Part shown: positions 53,171 to 64,000 of the stretch, one piece after another
Layout: every line of letters begins with the position of its first letter
How positions within the stretch are numbered: position 1 is the stretch's first letter
Source: Microbulbifer donghaiensis
Lineage (GTDB): Bacteria > Pseudomonadota > Gammaproteobacteria > Pseudomonadales > Cellvibrionaceae
Assembly (NCBI RefSeq): GCF_900129095.1
Contig: NZ_FQVA01000006.1
Span: forward strand, 1-64,000
Reading direction: 5' to 3'
DNA length: 64,000 nt
Position numbers and translations under genes: made by a program
The notes under the pieces: generated by a model
The model's input: the letters and a program-made list of their open reading frames with translations, nothing else
Databases searched by the model: none
What the model was told of the DNA's origin: nothing

Positions 53171-53761
53171 ATGGCAAACAAGGAATCTGTTGTTCTCTCG
53201 CAGGATATCAGTGACGGCGATGATGTCGGTGCACGCCTGAAGGCCGTGCGGATAATGCACGACCTGTCACAGCGCGAGCTGGCCAAGCGCGCCGGCGTAA
53301 CCAATGCCACCATTTCCCTGATAGAGCAGGGGCGTGTCAGCCCCTCTGTCGGCTCGCTCAAAAAAGTGCTGGACGGCATACCACTGTCGCTGGCCGAATT
53401 CTTCAGTTTACGGTTCGACGACCAATCCCCCGTTTTCTTTCATGCCGATGACATGCCTGTTGTCGGCGAGGGCGCGATTCGGTCCCGTTTGCTCGGCGCG
53501 GCCGGTGACGAGCGCGATATGTCCATTCTTCATACGGTTTATCCACCGGGTACGGATAGCGGGCCCCAGCTGTACTGCCGCGGCGGCGCGCAGGGGGGAA
53601 TCATAATGGCCGGACAGTTGGAGGTGATGGTCGGTGGCGAGGTTGCGCTGCTGGGTCCCGGTGACGGCTACTATTTCAGCAATAATCGTCCGCATCGTTT
53701 TCGCAATCCCGGCGACTGCGATTGCGTGCTGGTGAGCGCCATTTCAGCGCCTTTCAATTGA
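53171..53761 (+). CDS. XRE-family regulator with cupin domain (PuuR-like)
   Basis: The 196-residue protein has an N-terminal helix-turn-helix (residues 20-75: LKAVRIMHDLSQRELAKRAG and VTNATISLIEQGRVSPSVG) and a C-terminal cupin domain (residues about 115-190: YPPGTDSGPQLYCRGGAQGG, then LLGPGDGYYFSNNRPHRFRN). This layout is shared by PuuR and related regulators of polyamine or amino-acid catabolism. The effector is unknown; no puu genes lie near. It follows fabY by 137 bases. Confidence 0.92.
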   Translation: MANKESVVLSQDISDGDDVGARLKAVRIMHDLSQRELAKRAGVTNATISLIEQGRVSPSVGSLKKVLDGIPLSLAEFFSLRFDDQSPVFFHADDMPVVGEGAIRSRLLGAAGDERDMSILHTVYPPGTDSGPQLYCRGGAQGGIIMAGQLEVMVGGEVALLGPGDGYYFSNNRPHRFRNPGDCDCVLVSAISAPFN

Positions 53762-53930
53762 ATAGCGCCGTTTTCCCATCTTTTTCGCGAAATGAAACGT
53801 AACTGGTGCCAGTGGGCTGATATTCCACAGTCGTTGGATATAGACTTTCGGCCGTCTCTCCTGGCGAGCGGTTTTTGGTGAATTTCCATGCTGGCACCTT
53901 TGCTGCCATCTCATTTGTAAGAAAATAGTA

Positions 53931-53959
53931 TTCAAACAATCGTTTGAATCTGGCTATAC
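53931..53959 (+). promoter_or_regulatory. PsrA operator overlapping the fadBA promoter
   Basis: TTCAAACAATCGTTTGAA (53931-53948) contains CAAAC, four bases, GTTTG, which fits the PsrA consensus from Pseudomonas. A TATACT -10 box lies at 53954-53959, and the operator covers the -35 region at 17-base spacing, so binding would block initiation. PsrA is a TetR-type repressor released by long-chain acyl-CoA. The leader from here to 54084 also has a GC-rich stretch without a clear function. Confidence 0.75.
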
Positions 53960-54083
53960 TAGGGCTGGCTGACCGGAATGGGGCTTTGTGTCACGGCATT
54001 GCGCCAGACCGCCGAACTTCCGGTCCCAGAACAATTCCGACCCCGGGCCAGGATGTCCGGCCCCGAATAAAAGAGGTCAATCA

Positions 54084-57427
<3,344 letters not shown>

Positions 57428-57447
57428 CGCCACCCTCGATCCCGGTG

Positions 57448-57473
57448 AAAGGGCGCCTTCGAGGCGCCCTTTT
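57448..57473 (+). terminator. Terminator after fadBA
   Basis: AAAGGGCGCCT pairs with AGGCGCCCTTT (57448-57458 with 57462-57472), with loop TCG and a T4 run, 20 bases after the fadA stop. Confidence 0.9.
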
Positions 57474-57614
57474 CGCATCTGTGGGGCGCCGCGGTCGGCA
57501 TTTTGTTGAAGCCCTCTGGCGCCTGTGGCACAATCTGCTCCCCTCGTCGCCGGGACCCGATGTTTGTGCGGTAAATTGCAGAAATATCAATGAGTTAGCG
57601 TCGGGGTGGTTTTC

Positions 57615-57699
<85 letters not shown>

Positions 57700-57894
57700 A
57701 ACAATGAATTGAGCAGTCCGCGTTACTTGCCCGCTCAGGGGAGGTGCGGGCTGCTTGTATTTGGCGTCGGTCGGGAATTGCTGAGCAGTTCCGATGGATA
57801 AGCCATGCGAGGCGGTCGGCCGGCTGAGTTCCGGCGCCCCCGGTAAAAGTTGGCGCTGCGGCGCGATAAAAGAGATAGTCTCACGAGGATTAAC

Positions 57895-59208
57895 ATGCAG
57901 GTTTCCATCGAAACAACTTCCGGCCTGGAGCGTCGTTTAACGGTTAATTTGCCGGCGGAAATCGTCGATAAGGAAGTGGATAAGCGCCTCCAGCAGGCTG
58001 CCAAGAACGTCCGCGTAAACGGCTTCCGTAAGGGTAAGGTACCGATGAAGGTAGTTCGCCAGCGCTATGGTGCCGGCGTGCGTCAGGAAGTTCTGGGTGA
58101 GGTGATGAGCCGCTCTTTTTACGAAGCGGTGCAGAAGGAGCAGGTAAAACCTGCCGGTCAGCCGAGCATTGAGGCCAAGCAGGTCGCGCCCGGTGAGAAC
58201 CTGGAATATGTCGCTACCTTCGAGGTCTACCCTGAAGTTGAGTTGACCGACCTGGCGGAAATCAAAGTTGAGCGTCCAGTTGCCGAAGTGACCGACAAAG
58301 ACGTCGACACCATGATTGATGTCCTGCGCAAGCAGCAATCCTCCTGGAAAGAAACCAAGCGCAAGGCGCAAAAGGGCGACCGTGTAACCATCGATTTCGT
58401 TGGCCGAAAAGACGGCGAAGAATTTGAAGGTGGCAAGGCTGAATGTCACCAGCTGGTGCTGGGCTCTGGCCAGATGATCCCGGGCTTTGAAGACGGCATC
58501 CTGGGTATGAAGCCGGGCGAAGAGCAAGATATCAATGTCACTTTCCCCGAGGACTACCAGGCGGAAGACCTGCGTGGTGCTGAGGTGACCTTCACTATCA
58601 AGGTGACCGCGTCCGAGAAGCCTGAGCTGCCTGAACTGAATGAAGAGTTCTTCAAGACCTATGGTGTTGAAGAGGGCGGCGAAGAAAAATTCCGCGAGGA
58701 AGTACGTGGCAACATGGAGCGCGAGCTGAAAAATGCAGCGCTGAACAAGGTCAAGACTCAGATCATGGACCAGCTGTTCGAAAAGCATCAGGTCGAGCTG
58801 CCCTCCGCACTGGTGGCCGGTGAAGTCCGCGCCCTGCGTGGCCAGATGGTTCAGCAGTTCGGCGGCCAGATAAAAATGGAAGACGCCGAGAGAATGCTGC
58901 CGGACACCATGTTTGAAGATCAGGCCAAGCGTCGCGTAGTGCTGGGCCTGGTGGTGGGCGAAATCGTCAAGCAGAACAAGTTGTCCGTTGACGCCGATCG
59001 CGTAAAAGCCAAGGTCGAGGAACTGGCTTCTACCTACCAGCAGCCGGAAGAGGTGGTCGAGTACTACTTCAGCAACCGCGAGCTGCTGTCCGGCGTTGAA
59101 TCTGTAGTGCTGGAAGATCAGGTAGTAGATTTCGTTCTGGAGTCCGCCAAAGTCGAAGAAGTTGCGAGCAGCTACGACGACGTGATCAAGCCTCAGAAGC
59201 AGGGCTGA
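57895..59208 (+). CDS. tig: Trigger factor
   Basis: Trigger factor is a ribosome-bound chaperone and prolyl isomerase for nascent chains. The 437-residue protein has an N-terminal ribosome-binding domain with the signature GFRKGKVPMKVVRQRYG, a central FKBP-like PPIase domain (DRVTIDFVGRKDGEEFEGGK, with GFEDGILGMKPGEE), and a C-terminal chaperone domain of about 190 residues. ATG 57895 follows ACGAGGA, and the family begins with MQVSIETTSGLERRL. It heads the tig-clpP-clpX-lon group common to gammaproteobacteria. Confidence 0.96.
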   Translation: MQVSIETTSGLERRLTVNLPAEIVDKEVDKRLQQAAKNVRVNGFRKGKVPMKVVRQRYGAGVRQEVLGEVMSRSFYEAVQKEQVKPAGQPSIEAKQVAPGENLEYVATFEVYPEVELTDLAEIKVERPVAEVTDKDVDTMIDVLRKQQSSWKETKRKAQKGDRVTIDFVGRKDGEEFEGGKAECHQLVLGSGQMIPGFEDGILGMKPGEEQDINVTFPEDYQAEDLRGAEVTFTIKVTASEKPELPELNEEFFKTYGVEEGGEEKFREEVRGNMERELKNAALNKVKTQIMDQLFEKHQVELPSALVAGEVRALRGQMVQQFGGQIKMEDAERMLPDTMFEDQAKRRVVLGLVVGEIVKQNKLSVDADRVKAKVEELASTYQQPEEVVEYYFSNRELLSGVESVVLEDQVVDFVLESAKVEEVASSYDDVIKPQKQG

Positions 59209-59228
59209 TAAAGCTCTGAGCCCTGATG

Positions 59229-59258
59229 AATGGCGGCCACGATCCAGTGGCTGCCATT
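59229..59258 (+). terminator. Hairpin after tig
   Basis: AATGGCGGCCAC pairs with GTGGCTGCCATT (59229-59240 with 59247-59258; one G-T pair), followed by a pyrimidine stretch rather than a clear T run, 21 bases after the tig stop. Confidence 0.55.
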
Positions 59259-59395
59259 CCCTTTCCTCTCTATTTTGCCGGCTGGCTTTCTCGCCCTTGA
59301 CCGGTTAAGCTCTGGAAGACCGAAATTTCAGCTTGGGCGCATGGCGCTCCGAGGCTGGCCTGCCTAATACACCACAAAAGGAAGCAACGGTATCT

Positions 59396-60037
59396 ATGGC
59401 ACGTTTTGAATATCCCCGTTCAACGATTGATCCTGCAGCGACTGGCTTGGTGCCTATGGTGGTGGAGCAGACTGCCAGGGGAGAGCGCTCTTTCGATATT
59501 TATTCCCGCCTCTTGAAAGAGCGGGTGATTTTCCTGGTCGGTCCGGTTGAAGACCATATGGCCAACCTGGTGGTGGCGCAGTTGCTTTTCCTTGAGGCGG
59601 AGAACCCGGACAAGGACATCCACCTTTACATTAATTCACCCGGTGGTTCAGTGACCGCGGGCATGTCGATCTACGACACCATGCAGTTCATCAAGCCGGA
59701 TGTCAGCACCATGTGCATTGGTCAGGCATGTAGCATGGGGGCCTTCTTGCTGGCGGCTGGCGCCAGTGGCAAGCGATTCGCGACGCCGAATTCGCGCGTG
59801 ATGATTCACCAGCCCAGCGGCGGTGCGCAGGGGCAGGCGAGCGATATCCATATCCACGCACAGGAAATTCTCAAGATCCGTCAGCGCCTGAATGAGCTGA
59901 TGGCGCACCACGCCGGACGCCCGGTCGCCGATATCGAGCGCGATACCGAGCGCGATCATTTTCTGAGTGCCGATGAGGCCAAGGAATACGGTCTTGTAGA
60001 CGATGTGCTCTCGAGCCGACTGGCATTGGGAAAATAG
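59396..60037 (+). CDS. clpP: ATP-dependent Clp protease, proteolytic subunit ClpP
   Basis: ClpP forms the tetradecameric serine protease chamber used with ClpX or ClpA. The 213-residue protein shows the catalytic triad Ser113 (GQACSMGAF), His138 (MIHQPSG) and Asp187 (ERDTERDHF), with offsets matching E. coli ClpP. A short propeptide precedes the mature protein. ATG 59396 is used; AAAGGAAG lies rather far upstream. An upstream extension to 59333 lacks support. Confidence 0.96.
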   Translation: MARFEYPRSTIDPAATGLVPMVVEQTARGERSFDIYSRLLKERVIFLVGPVEDHMANLVVAQLLFLEAENPDKDIHLYINSPGGSVTAGMSIYDTMQFIKPDVSTMCIGQACSMGAFLLAAGASGKRFATPNSRVMIHQPSGGAQGQASDIHIHAQEILKIRQRLNELMAHHAGRPVADIERDTERDHFLSADEAKEYGLVDDVLSSRLALGK

Positions 60038-60205
60038 TGCCGTCATAAGCCAATTTTGTGGTCGCCAGTGACATCGCTGGCGGCTTGTCTTCAGGTTTTG
60101 GCCCGCCTGGATACAAAGGGCTTGAAAAACCCGCCAAAAGACAGCATCTTGCTATAGAAGCCGATATCCAGGGGCCCGGCAGGCCCATGACCACGGAGTA
60201 AATTG

Positions 60206-61492
60206 ATGACCGATCAGAGCAGCGGAGAAGACAACGGCAAACTGCTGTATTGTTCTTTCTGTGGCAAGAGCCAGCAGGAAGTGCGCAAGCTGATCGCTGG
60301 GCCGTCCGTCTTTATCTGCGACGAATGTGTCGAGCTGTGCACCGATATTATTCGTGAAGAGGTGCAGGAGACTTCGGAAGGTCCTGAGGGCCGGCTGCCG
60401 ACTCCCCGTGAAATCACCGAAATCCTCGACCAGTACGTGATTGGTCAGGAGCGCGCCAAGCGCGTACTGGCGGTAGCGGTGTACAACCACTACAAGCGCC
60501 TGCGCAGCAAAACCGGCGTCAAGGGCAAAGAAGATGTCGAGCTGAGCAAATCCAACATCCTGCTGGTTGGTCCGACCGGTAGCGGTAAAACACTGCTGGC
60601 AGAGACCCTGGCGCGCCTGCTCAATGTGCCCTTTACCATCGCTGACGCGACCACCCTGACCGAGGCCGGTTACGTCGGTGAGGATGTGGAAAATATTATT
60701 CAGAAGTTGTTGCAGAAGTGCGACTACGACGTCGAGAAAGCGCAGCAGGGTATCGTCTATATCGACGAGATCGACAAGATTTCGCGCAAGTCCGACAATC
60801 CGTCCATCACCCGCGATGTATCCGGTGAGGGCGTGCAACAGGCGCTGCTCAAGCTGATCGAAGGGACCGTGGCGTCCGTTCCGCCTCAGGGGGGGCGTAA
60901 GCACCCGCAGCAGGAGTTTCTACAGGTAGATACCTCGAACATTCTGTTTATTTGTGGCGGTGCCTTTGCCGGCCTCGACAAAGTCATTCGCGACCGCTCC
61001 GAGAAGGGTGGCATCGGCTTTAGCGCCGAGGTTAAGTCCAAGGACGGCACCAGCAACTTTGGTGAGGTGTTGCGCGACCTGGAACCGGAGGATCTGGTGC
61101 GTTACGGCCTGATACCGGAGTTTGTCGGCCGCCTGCCGGTTACTGCAACTCTGGAAGAGCTCGACCGTGCCGCCCTGGTTAAAATTCTGACCGAACCGCG
61201 CAATGCGCTGACCAAACAGTACGCCAAGCTGTTCGAAATGGAAGATGTGGAGCTCGATTTCCGCCCGGACGCTCTGGATGCTGTGGCTGCGAAAGCCATG
61301 GAGCGCAAGACCGGTGCGCGCGGGTTGCGTTCCATCATGGAGTCCGTGCTGTTGGAAACCATGTACGATATCCCCTCGACTGATAATGTCGCCAAGGTCG
61401 TCATTGACGAGGCGGTCATCAAGGGAGAGTCTGCGCCACTGTTAGTTTACGAGAGTGAATCGCAGCCGCAAAAGGCGGCGCCGGAAGAGTAA
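60206..61492 (+). CDS. clpX: ATP-dependent Clp protease, ATP-binding subunit ClpX
   Basis: ClpX is the AAA+ unfoldase that feeds tagged proteins to ClpP. The 428-residue protein has the N-terminal four-cysteine zinc-binding domain (CSFCGKS and CDECVELC), Walker A GPTGSGKT, Walker [10 protein letters not shown], and the ClpP-contacting IGF-type loop at [12 protein letters not shown] 60206 follows ACGGAG. A clear terminator follows the stop. Confidence 0.97.
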   Translation: MTDQSSGEDNGKLLYCSFCGKSQQEVRKLIAGPSVFICDECVELCTDIIREEVQETSEGPEGRLPTPREITEILDQYVIGQERAKRVLAVAVYNHYKRLRSKTGVKGKEDVELSKSNILLVGPTGSGKTLLAETLARLLNVPFTIADATTLTEAGYVGEDVENIIQKLLQKCDYDVEKAQQGIVYIDEIDKISRKSDNPSITRDVSGEGVQQALLKLIEGTVASVPPQGGRKHPQQEFLQVDTSNILFICGGAFAGLDKVIRDRSEKGGIGFSAEVKSKDGTSNFGEVLRDLEPEDLVRYGLIPEFVGRLPVTATLEELDRAALVKILTEPRNALTKQYAKLFEMEDVELDFRPDALDAVAAKAMERKTGARGLRSIMESVLLETMYDIPSTDNVAKVVIDEAVIKGESAPLLVYESESQPQKAAPEE

Positions 61493-61507
61493 CTCGCGGT
61501 GAGTAGC

Positions 61508-61536
61508 AAAAAAGCCCCAATTTGGGGCTTTTTTTA
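61508..61536 (+). terminator. Terminator after clpX
   Basis: The palindrome AAGCCCCAA/TTGGGGCTT with an A6 run before it and a T7 run after it lies 15 bases after the clpX stop, separating clpX from lon. Confidence 0.9.
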
Positions 61537-61646
61537 TAGCGGTTGGTAAGGACCTCTCTTGTCGTTGCTTAGAGTCCCATCGACGGCTCCACAACTCTTT
61601 TAGCATTTCATCACTGAATTCGGCACAAATTCGCCGTTAGATTAGA

Positions 61647-61673
61647 CTTGTATTCCGGTCACCGCTCCCCCAT
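61647..61673 (+). promoter_or_regulatory. Sigma-32 (RpoH) promoter of lon
   Basis: CTTGTA (61647-61652) is followed after 15 bases by CCCCAT (61668-61673) and TA, matching the heat-shock promoter consensus except one base in the -35 box. It lies about 100 bases before lon, which is heat-inducible through RpoH in E. coli. Confidence 0.7.
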
Positions 61674-61771
61674 TAACTAGCAACAGAGGCGGCGGCCACA
61701 GCAAGCTGAAATTTCCCACAGCAGCATTGATGCCGCGCCAATTACCCAGTGATCGGGCCGAGAGGAGTTCT

Positions 61772-64000
61772 ATGGACCAGTCATCCGACACCACACTTGA
61801 ATACCCGCTGTTGCCGTTGCGCGATGTCGTCGTTTATCCCCATATGGTGATTCCGCTGTTTGTCGGCCGGGAGAAATCCATTGACGCGCTGGAAGAGGCG
61901 ATGCGCAGCGACAAGCAGGTGCTGCTCGTAGCACAGCGCAAGGCATCGGAGGACGATCCTGGCGCCGAAGACATCTATCGCATCGGTACCGTAGCGAGCG
62001 TATTGCAACTGCTCAAACTGCCCGATGGCACCGTCAAGGTGTTGGTCGAGGGGAGCCAGCGGGTCAATATCCTCGAGGTTATCGAAGGGGAGGGGCACTA
62101 TCGGGCTACCGTCGAACCGATGGCCACCGAAGAGTTGCCCGAGGCGGAGGCGGAAGCGCTGGTGCGCTCGGCAATGACCCAGTTTGAACAGTATGTTTCG
62201 GTGAGCAAGAAGGTGCCAAACGAGGTAATTACTTCGCTGTCCGGCATTGACGAGCCGGGCCGCCTAGCGGATACCATCGCCGCACATATGTCTCTGGAGC
62301 TGCCGCAGAAGCAGGAATTGCTGGAAACGGCCAGTGTGAAGGAGCGCCTCGAGCACCTGCTGGGCTTGATGGACTCGGAAATCGATCTGATCCAGGTCGA
62401 GAAGCGTATTCGCGGCCGCGTCAAGAAGCAGATGGAGAAGAGCCAGCGCGAGTACTATTTGAATGAGCAGATGAAGGCCATTCAGAAGGAACTCGGTGAA
62501 ATTACCGAAGAGCCCAACGAGGTCGAAGAGCTCGAGAAGAAAATTGCCGAATCCGGTATGAGTGCCGAGGCGGAAAAGAAAACTCGCGCGGAACTTGGCA
62601 AGTTGAAAATGATGTCGCCGATGTCTGCAGAGGCGTCAGTTCTGCGCAGTTATATCGACTGGATGCTCAGCGTGCCCTGGAAAAAAGCCAGTCGCGTACG
62701 TCACGACCTGAAAAAAGCCGAAGAGATTCTCGAGAAGGATCACTACGGTCTGGAGGAGGTCAAAGAGCGAATCCTCGAATACCTGGCCGTGCAGAAACGG
62801 GTCAAGAAAGTCAAGGGTCCTATTCTCTGCCTGGTCGGGCCACCGGGGGTTGGTAAGACCTCTCTCGGGCAGTCCATCGCCCGCGCGACCAATCGAAAGT
62901 ACGTGCGAATGGCGCTCGGTGGTGTGCGGGACGAGGCGGAAATTCGCGGGCATCGCCGCACCTATATCGGTTCGCTGCCAGGCAAACTGATCCAGAAGAT
63001 TTCAAAGGTCGGCGTCAAGAACCCGCTGTTCCTGCTCGACGAAGTTGACAAGATGGGGATGGATCATCGCGGCGACCCTGCATCTGCCTTGTTGGAGGTG
63101 CTGGATCCAGAGCAGAACAAGTCGTTCAACGACCACTATCTGGAAGTGGATTACGACCTCTCGGATGTGATGTTTGTCTGTACGTCGAACTCGATGAATA
63201 TCCCCGGACCTCTGTTGGACCGGATGGAAGTCATTCGCATACCGGGTTACACCGAAGACGAAAAGCTGAATATTGCCCAGCGCTACCTGGTTCCGAAACA
63301 GCGCGCTGCCAATGGGCTCAAGGATGACGAGCTGGTACTTTCGGACCAGACAGTCCGGGATATCGTACGGTATTACACCCGCGAGGCCGGGGTGCGGGGC
63401 CTCGACCGGGAGATAGCGAAAATCTGCCGAAAGATCGTCACGGAGCACGTGCGCGAGTCCACCAGTGCCAAGGCGGTGGTTGAGCCCGGCCAATTGGAAG
63501 ATTTGCTGGGTGTGCGTAAGTTCGATTACGGTCGCGCGGAAGAGGAAAACAAAGTCGGCATCGTCACCGGCCTGGCCTGGACCGAAGTGGGAGGGGAGCT
63601 CCTCAGTATCGAGGCCTCCGCGGTTCCCGGTAAGGGGCGCATGATCAAGACCGGCTCACTTGGCGACGTGATGCAGGAGTCTATTCAGGCGGCGCTTACT
63701 GTCGTGCGCGCACGTTCGCAGTCCCTCGGTATTGCGCCGGACTTCCATGAGACGCGCGATATTCATATTCATGTGCCCGAGGGCGCTACGCCCAAGGACG
63801 GTCCCTCTGCGGGTATAGCCATGTGTACGGCACTGGCATCCGTGCTCACCAATATTCCGGTGCGCTCGGAGGTTGCGATGACCGGAGAAATTACACTGCG
63901 CGGAGAAGTTTTGCGAATTGGCGGTCTAAAGGAAAAGCTGCTCGCAGCCCACCGCGGTGGTATCAAAACGGTGCTGATCCCGGCGGACAACGAGCGTGAC
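61772..64000 (+). CDS. lon: ATP-dependent protease Lon (3' end outside window)
   Basis: Lon degrades misfolded and regulatory proteins. The first 743 codons are present with no stop; the usual length is about 800, so some 50-60 residues are missing beyond the edge. The start [19 protein letters not shown], an N-terminal substrate-binding domain, and a coiled-coil near residues 190-260 are seen. Walker [11 protein letters not shown] and Walker [11 protein letters not shown] are intact. The proteolytic Ser679 sits in [11 protein letters not shown], and the partner lysine in [15 protein letters not shown], probably Lys722, the numbering of E. coli Lon. AGAGGAG lies just before ATG 61772. A sigma-32-like promoter lies upstream. 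Confidence 0.96.
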   Translation, partial: MDQSSDTTLEYPLLPLRDVVVYPHMVIPLFVGREKSIDALEEAMRSDKQVLLVAQRKASEDDPGAEDIYRIGTVASVLQLLKLPDGTVKVLVEGSQRVNILEVIEGEGHYRATVEPMATEELPEAEAEALVRSAMTQFEQYVSVSKKVPNEVITSLSGIDEPGRLADTIAAHMSLELPQKQELLETASVKERLEHLLGLMDSEIDLIQVEKRIRGRVKKQMEKSQREYYLNEQMKAIQKELGEITEEPNEVEELEKKIAESGMSAEAEKKTRAELGKLKMMSPMSAEASVLRSYIDWMLSVPWKKASRVRHDLKKAEEILEKDHYGLEEVKERILEYLAVQKRVKKVKGPILCLVGPPGVGKTSLGQSIARATNRKYVRMALGGVRDEAEIRGHRRTYIGSLPGKLIQKISKVGVKNPLFLLDEVDKMGMDHRGDPASALLEVLDPEQNKSFNDHYLEVDYDLSDVMFVCTSNSMNIPGPLLDRMEVIRIPGYTEDEKLNIAQRYLVPKQRAANGLKDDELVLSDQTVRDIVRYYTREAGVRGLDREIAKICRKIVTEHVRESTSAKAVVEPGQLEDLLGVRKFDYGRAEEENKVGIVTGLAWTEVGGELLSIEASAVPGKGRMIKTGSLGDVMQESIQAALTVVRARSQSLGIAPDFHETRDIHIHVPEGATPKDGPSAGIAMCTALASVLTNIPVRSEVAMTGEITLRGEVLRIGGLKEKLLAAHRGGIKTVLIPADNERD

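Overview
The window reads as ordinary, gene-dense chromosome from a GC-rich marine-type gammaproteobacterium. Gene order (smc-zipA-ligA, tRNA-Leu-tig-clpP-clpX-lon, fadB-fadA) and a FabY-type initiating ketosynthase fit the Pseudomonadales/Cellvibrionales area. Microbulbifer or a close relative is my best guess, but that is an inference from overall similarity, not a database result. I see no rRNA, CRISPR array, prophage or intact transposase gene.

Layout. 1-2.1 kb: two near-identical tRNA-Val genes and a tRNA-Asp on the minus strand. They are separated by a DUF4197 lipoprotein gene and by four tandem 168-base units carrying hairpins and a piece of the tRNA-Asp 3' end. 2.1-11 kb: ccmH-ccmI (cytochrome c maturation), then smc, zipA and ligA (chromosome organisation, division, DNA ligation). 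11-16 kb: small conserved and membrane proteins, fumC and an AraC-type regulator, followed by a 249-base inverted-repeat element. 16.3-20.4 kb: a fatty-acid module (acyl-CoA dehydrogenase, SCP2-like protein, acyl-CoA ligase). 20.6-27.3 kb: small YciI, DUF1428, PsiE and VOC proteins, two metallopeptidases (M28, M14) and two lipoproteins.

27.4-34 kb: an AraC-family regulator divergent from a tightly packed operon of flavin monooxygenase, BASS-type transporter, epimerase-like SDR and classical SDR, then DUF4336 and LysE proteins. 34-38.9 kb: TatD, a fused cysteine desulfurase/SufE protein, TcdA, a DCC thiol protein, SlyD and a globin-like protein that seems to lack the haem-ligating histidine. 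39-48 kb: HIT and GIN-domain proteins, the YcjX/YcjF pair, glutathione reductase with a CRP-type site upstream, a hibernation factor, and secreted proteins of unknown role. 48-53.8 kb: ThpR, an Hsp20 gene with a sigma-32-like promoter and a ROSE-type RNA thermometer, a methyltransferase, a GlxA-type regulator, FabY and an XRE-cupin regulator. 54-57.4 kb: fadBA behind a PsrA-type operator. 57.6 kb to the end: tRNA-Leu, tig, clpP, clpX and the start of lon, which runs off the window.

Two themes link the genes. One is lipid metabolism: FabY for synthesis; FadD, the acyl-CoA dehydrogenase and FadBA for breakdown. The other is protein quality control: trigger factor, ClpXP, Lon, Hsp20 and SlyD, with heat-shock-type promoters visible before hsp20 and lon. 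The most unusual DNA is the tRNA-Asp-linked tandem array, which resembles in design the repeats after E. coli tyrT.
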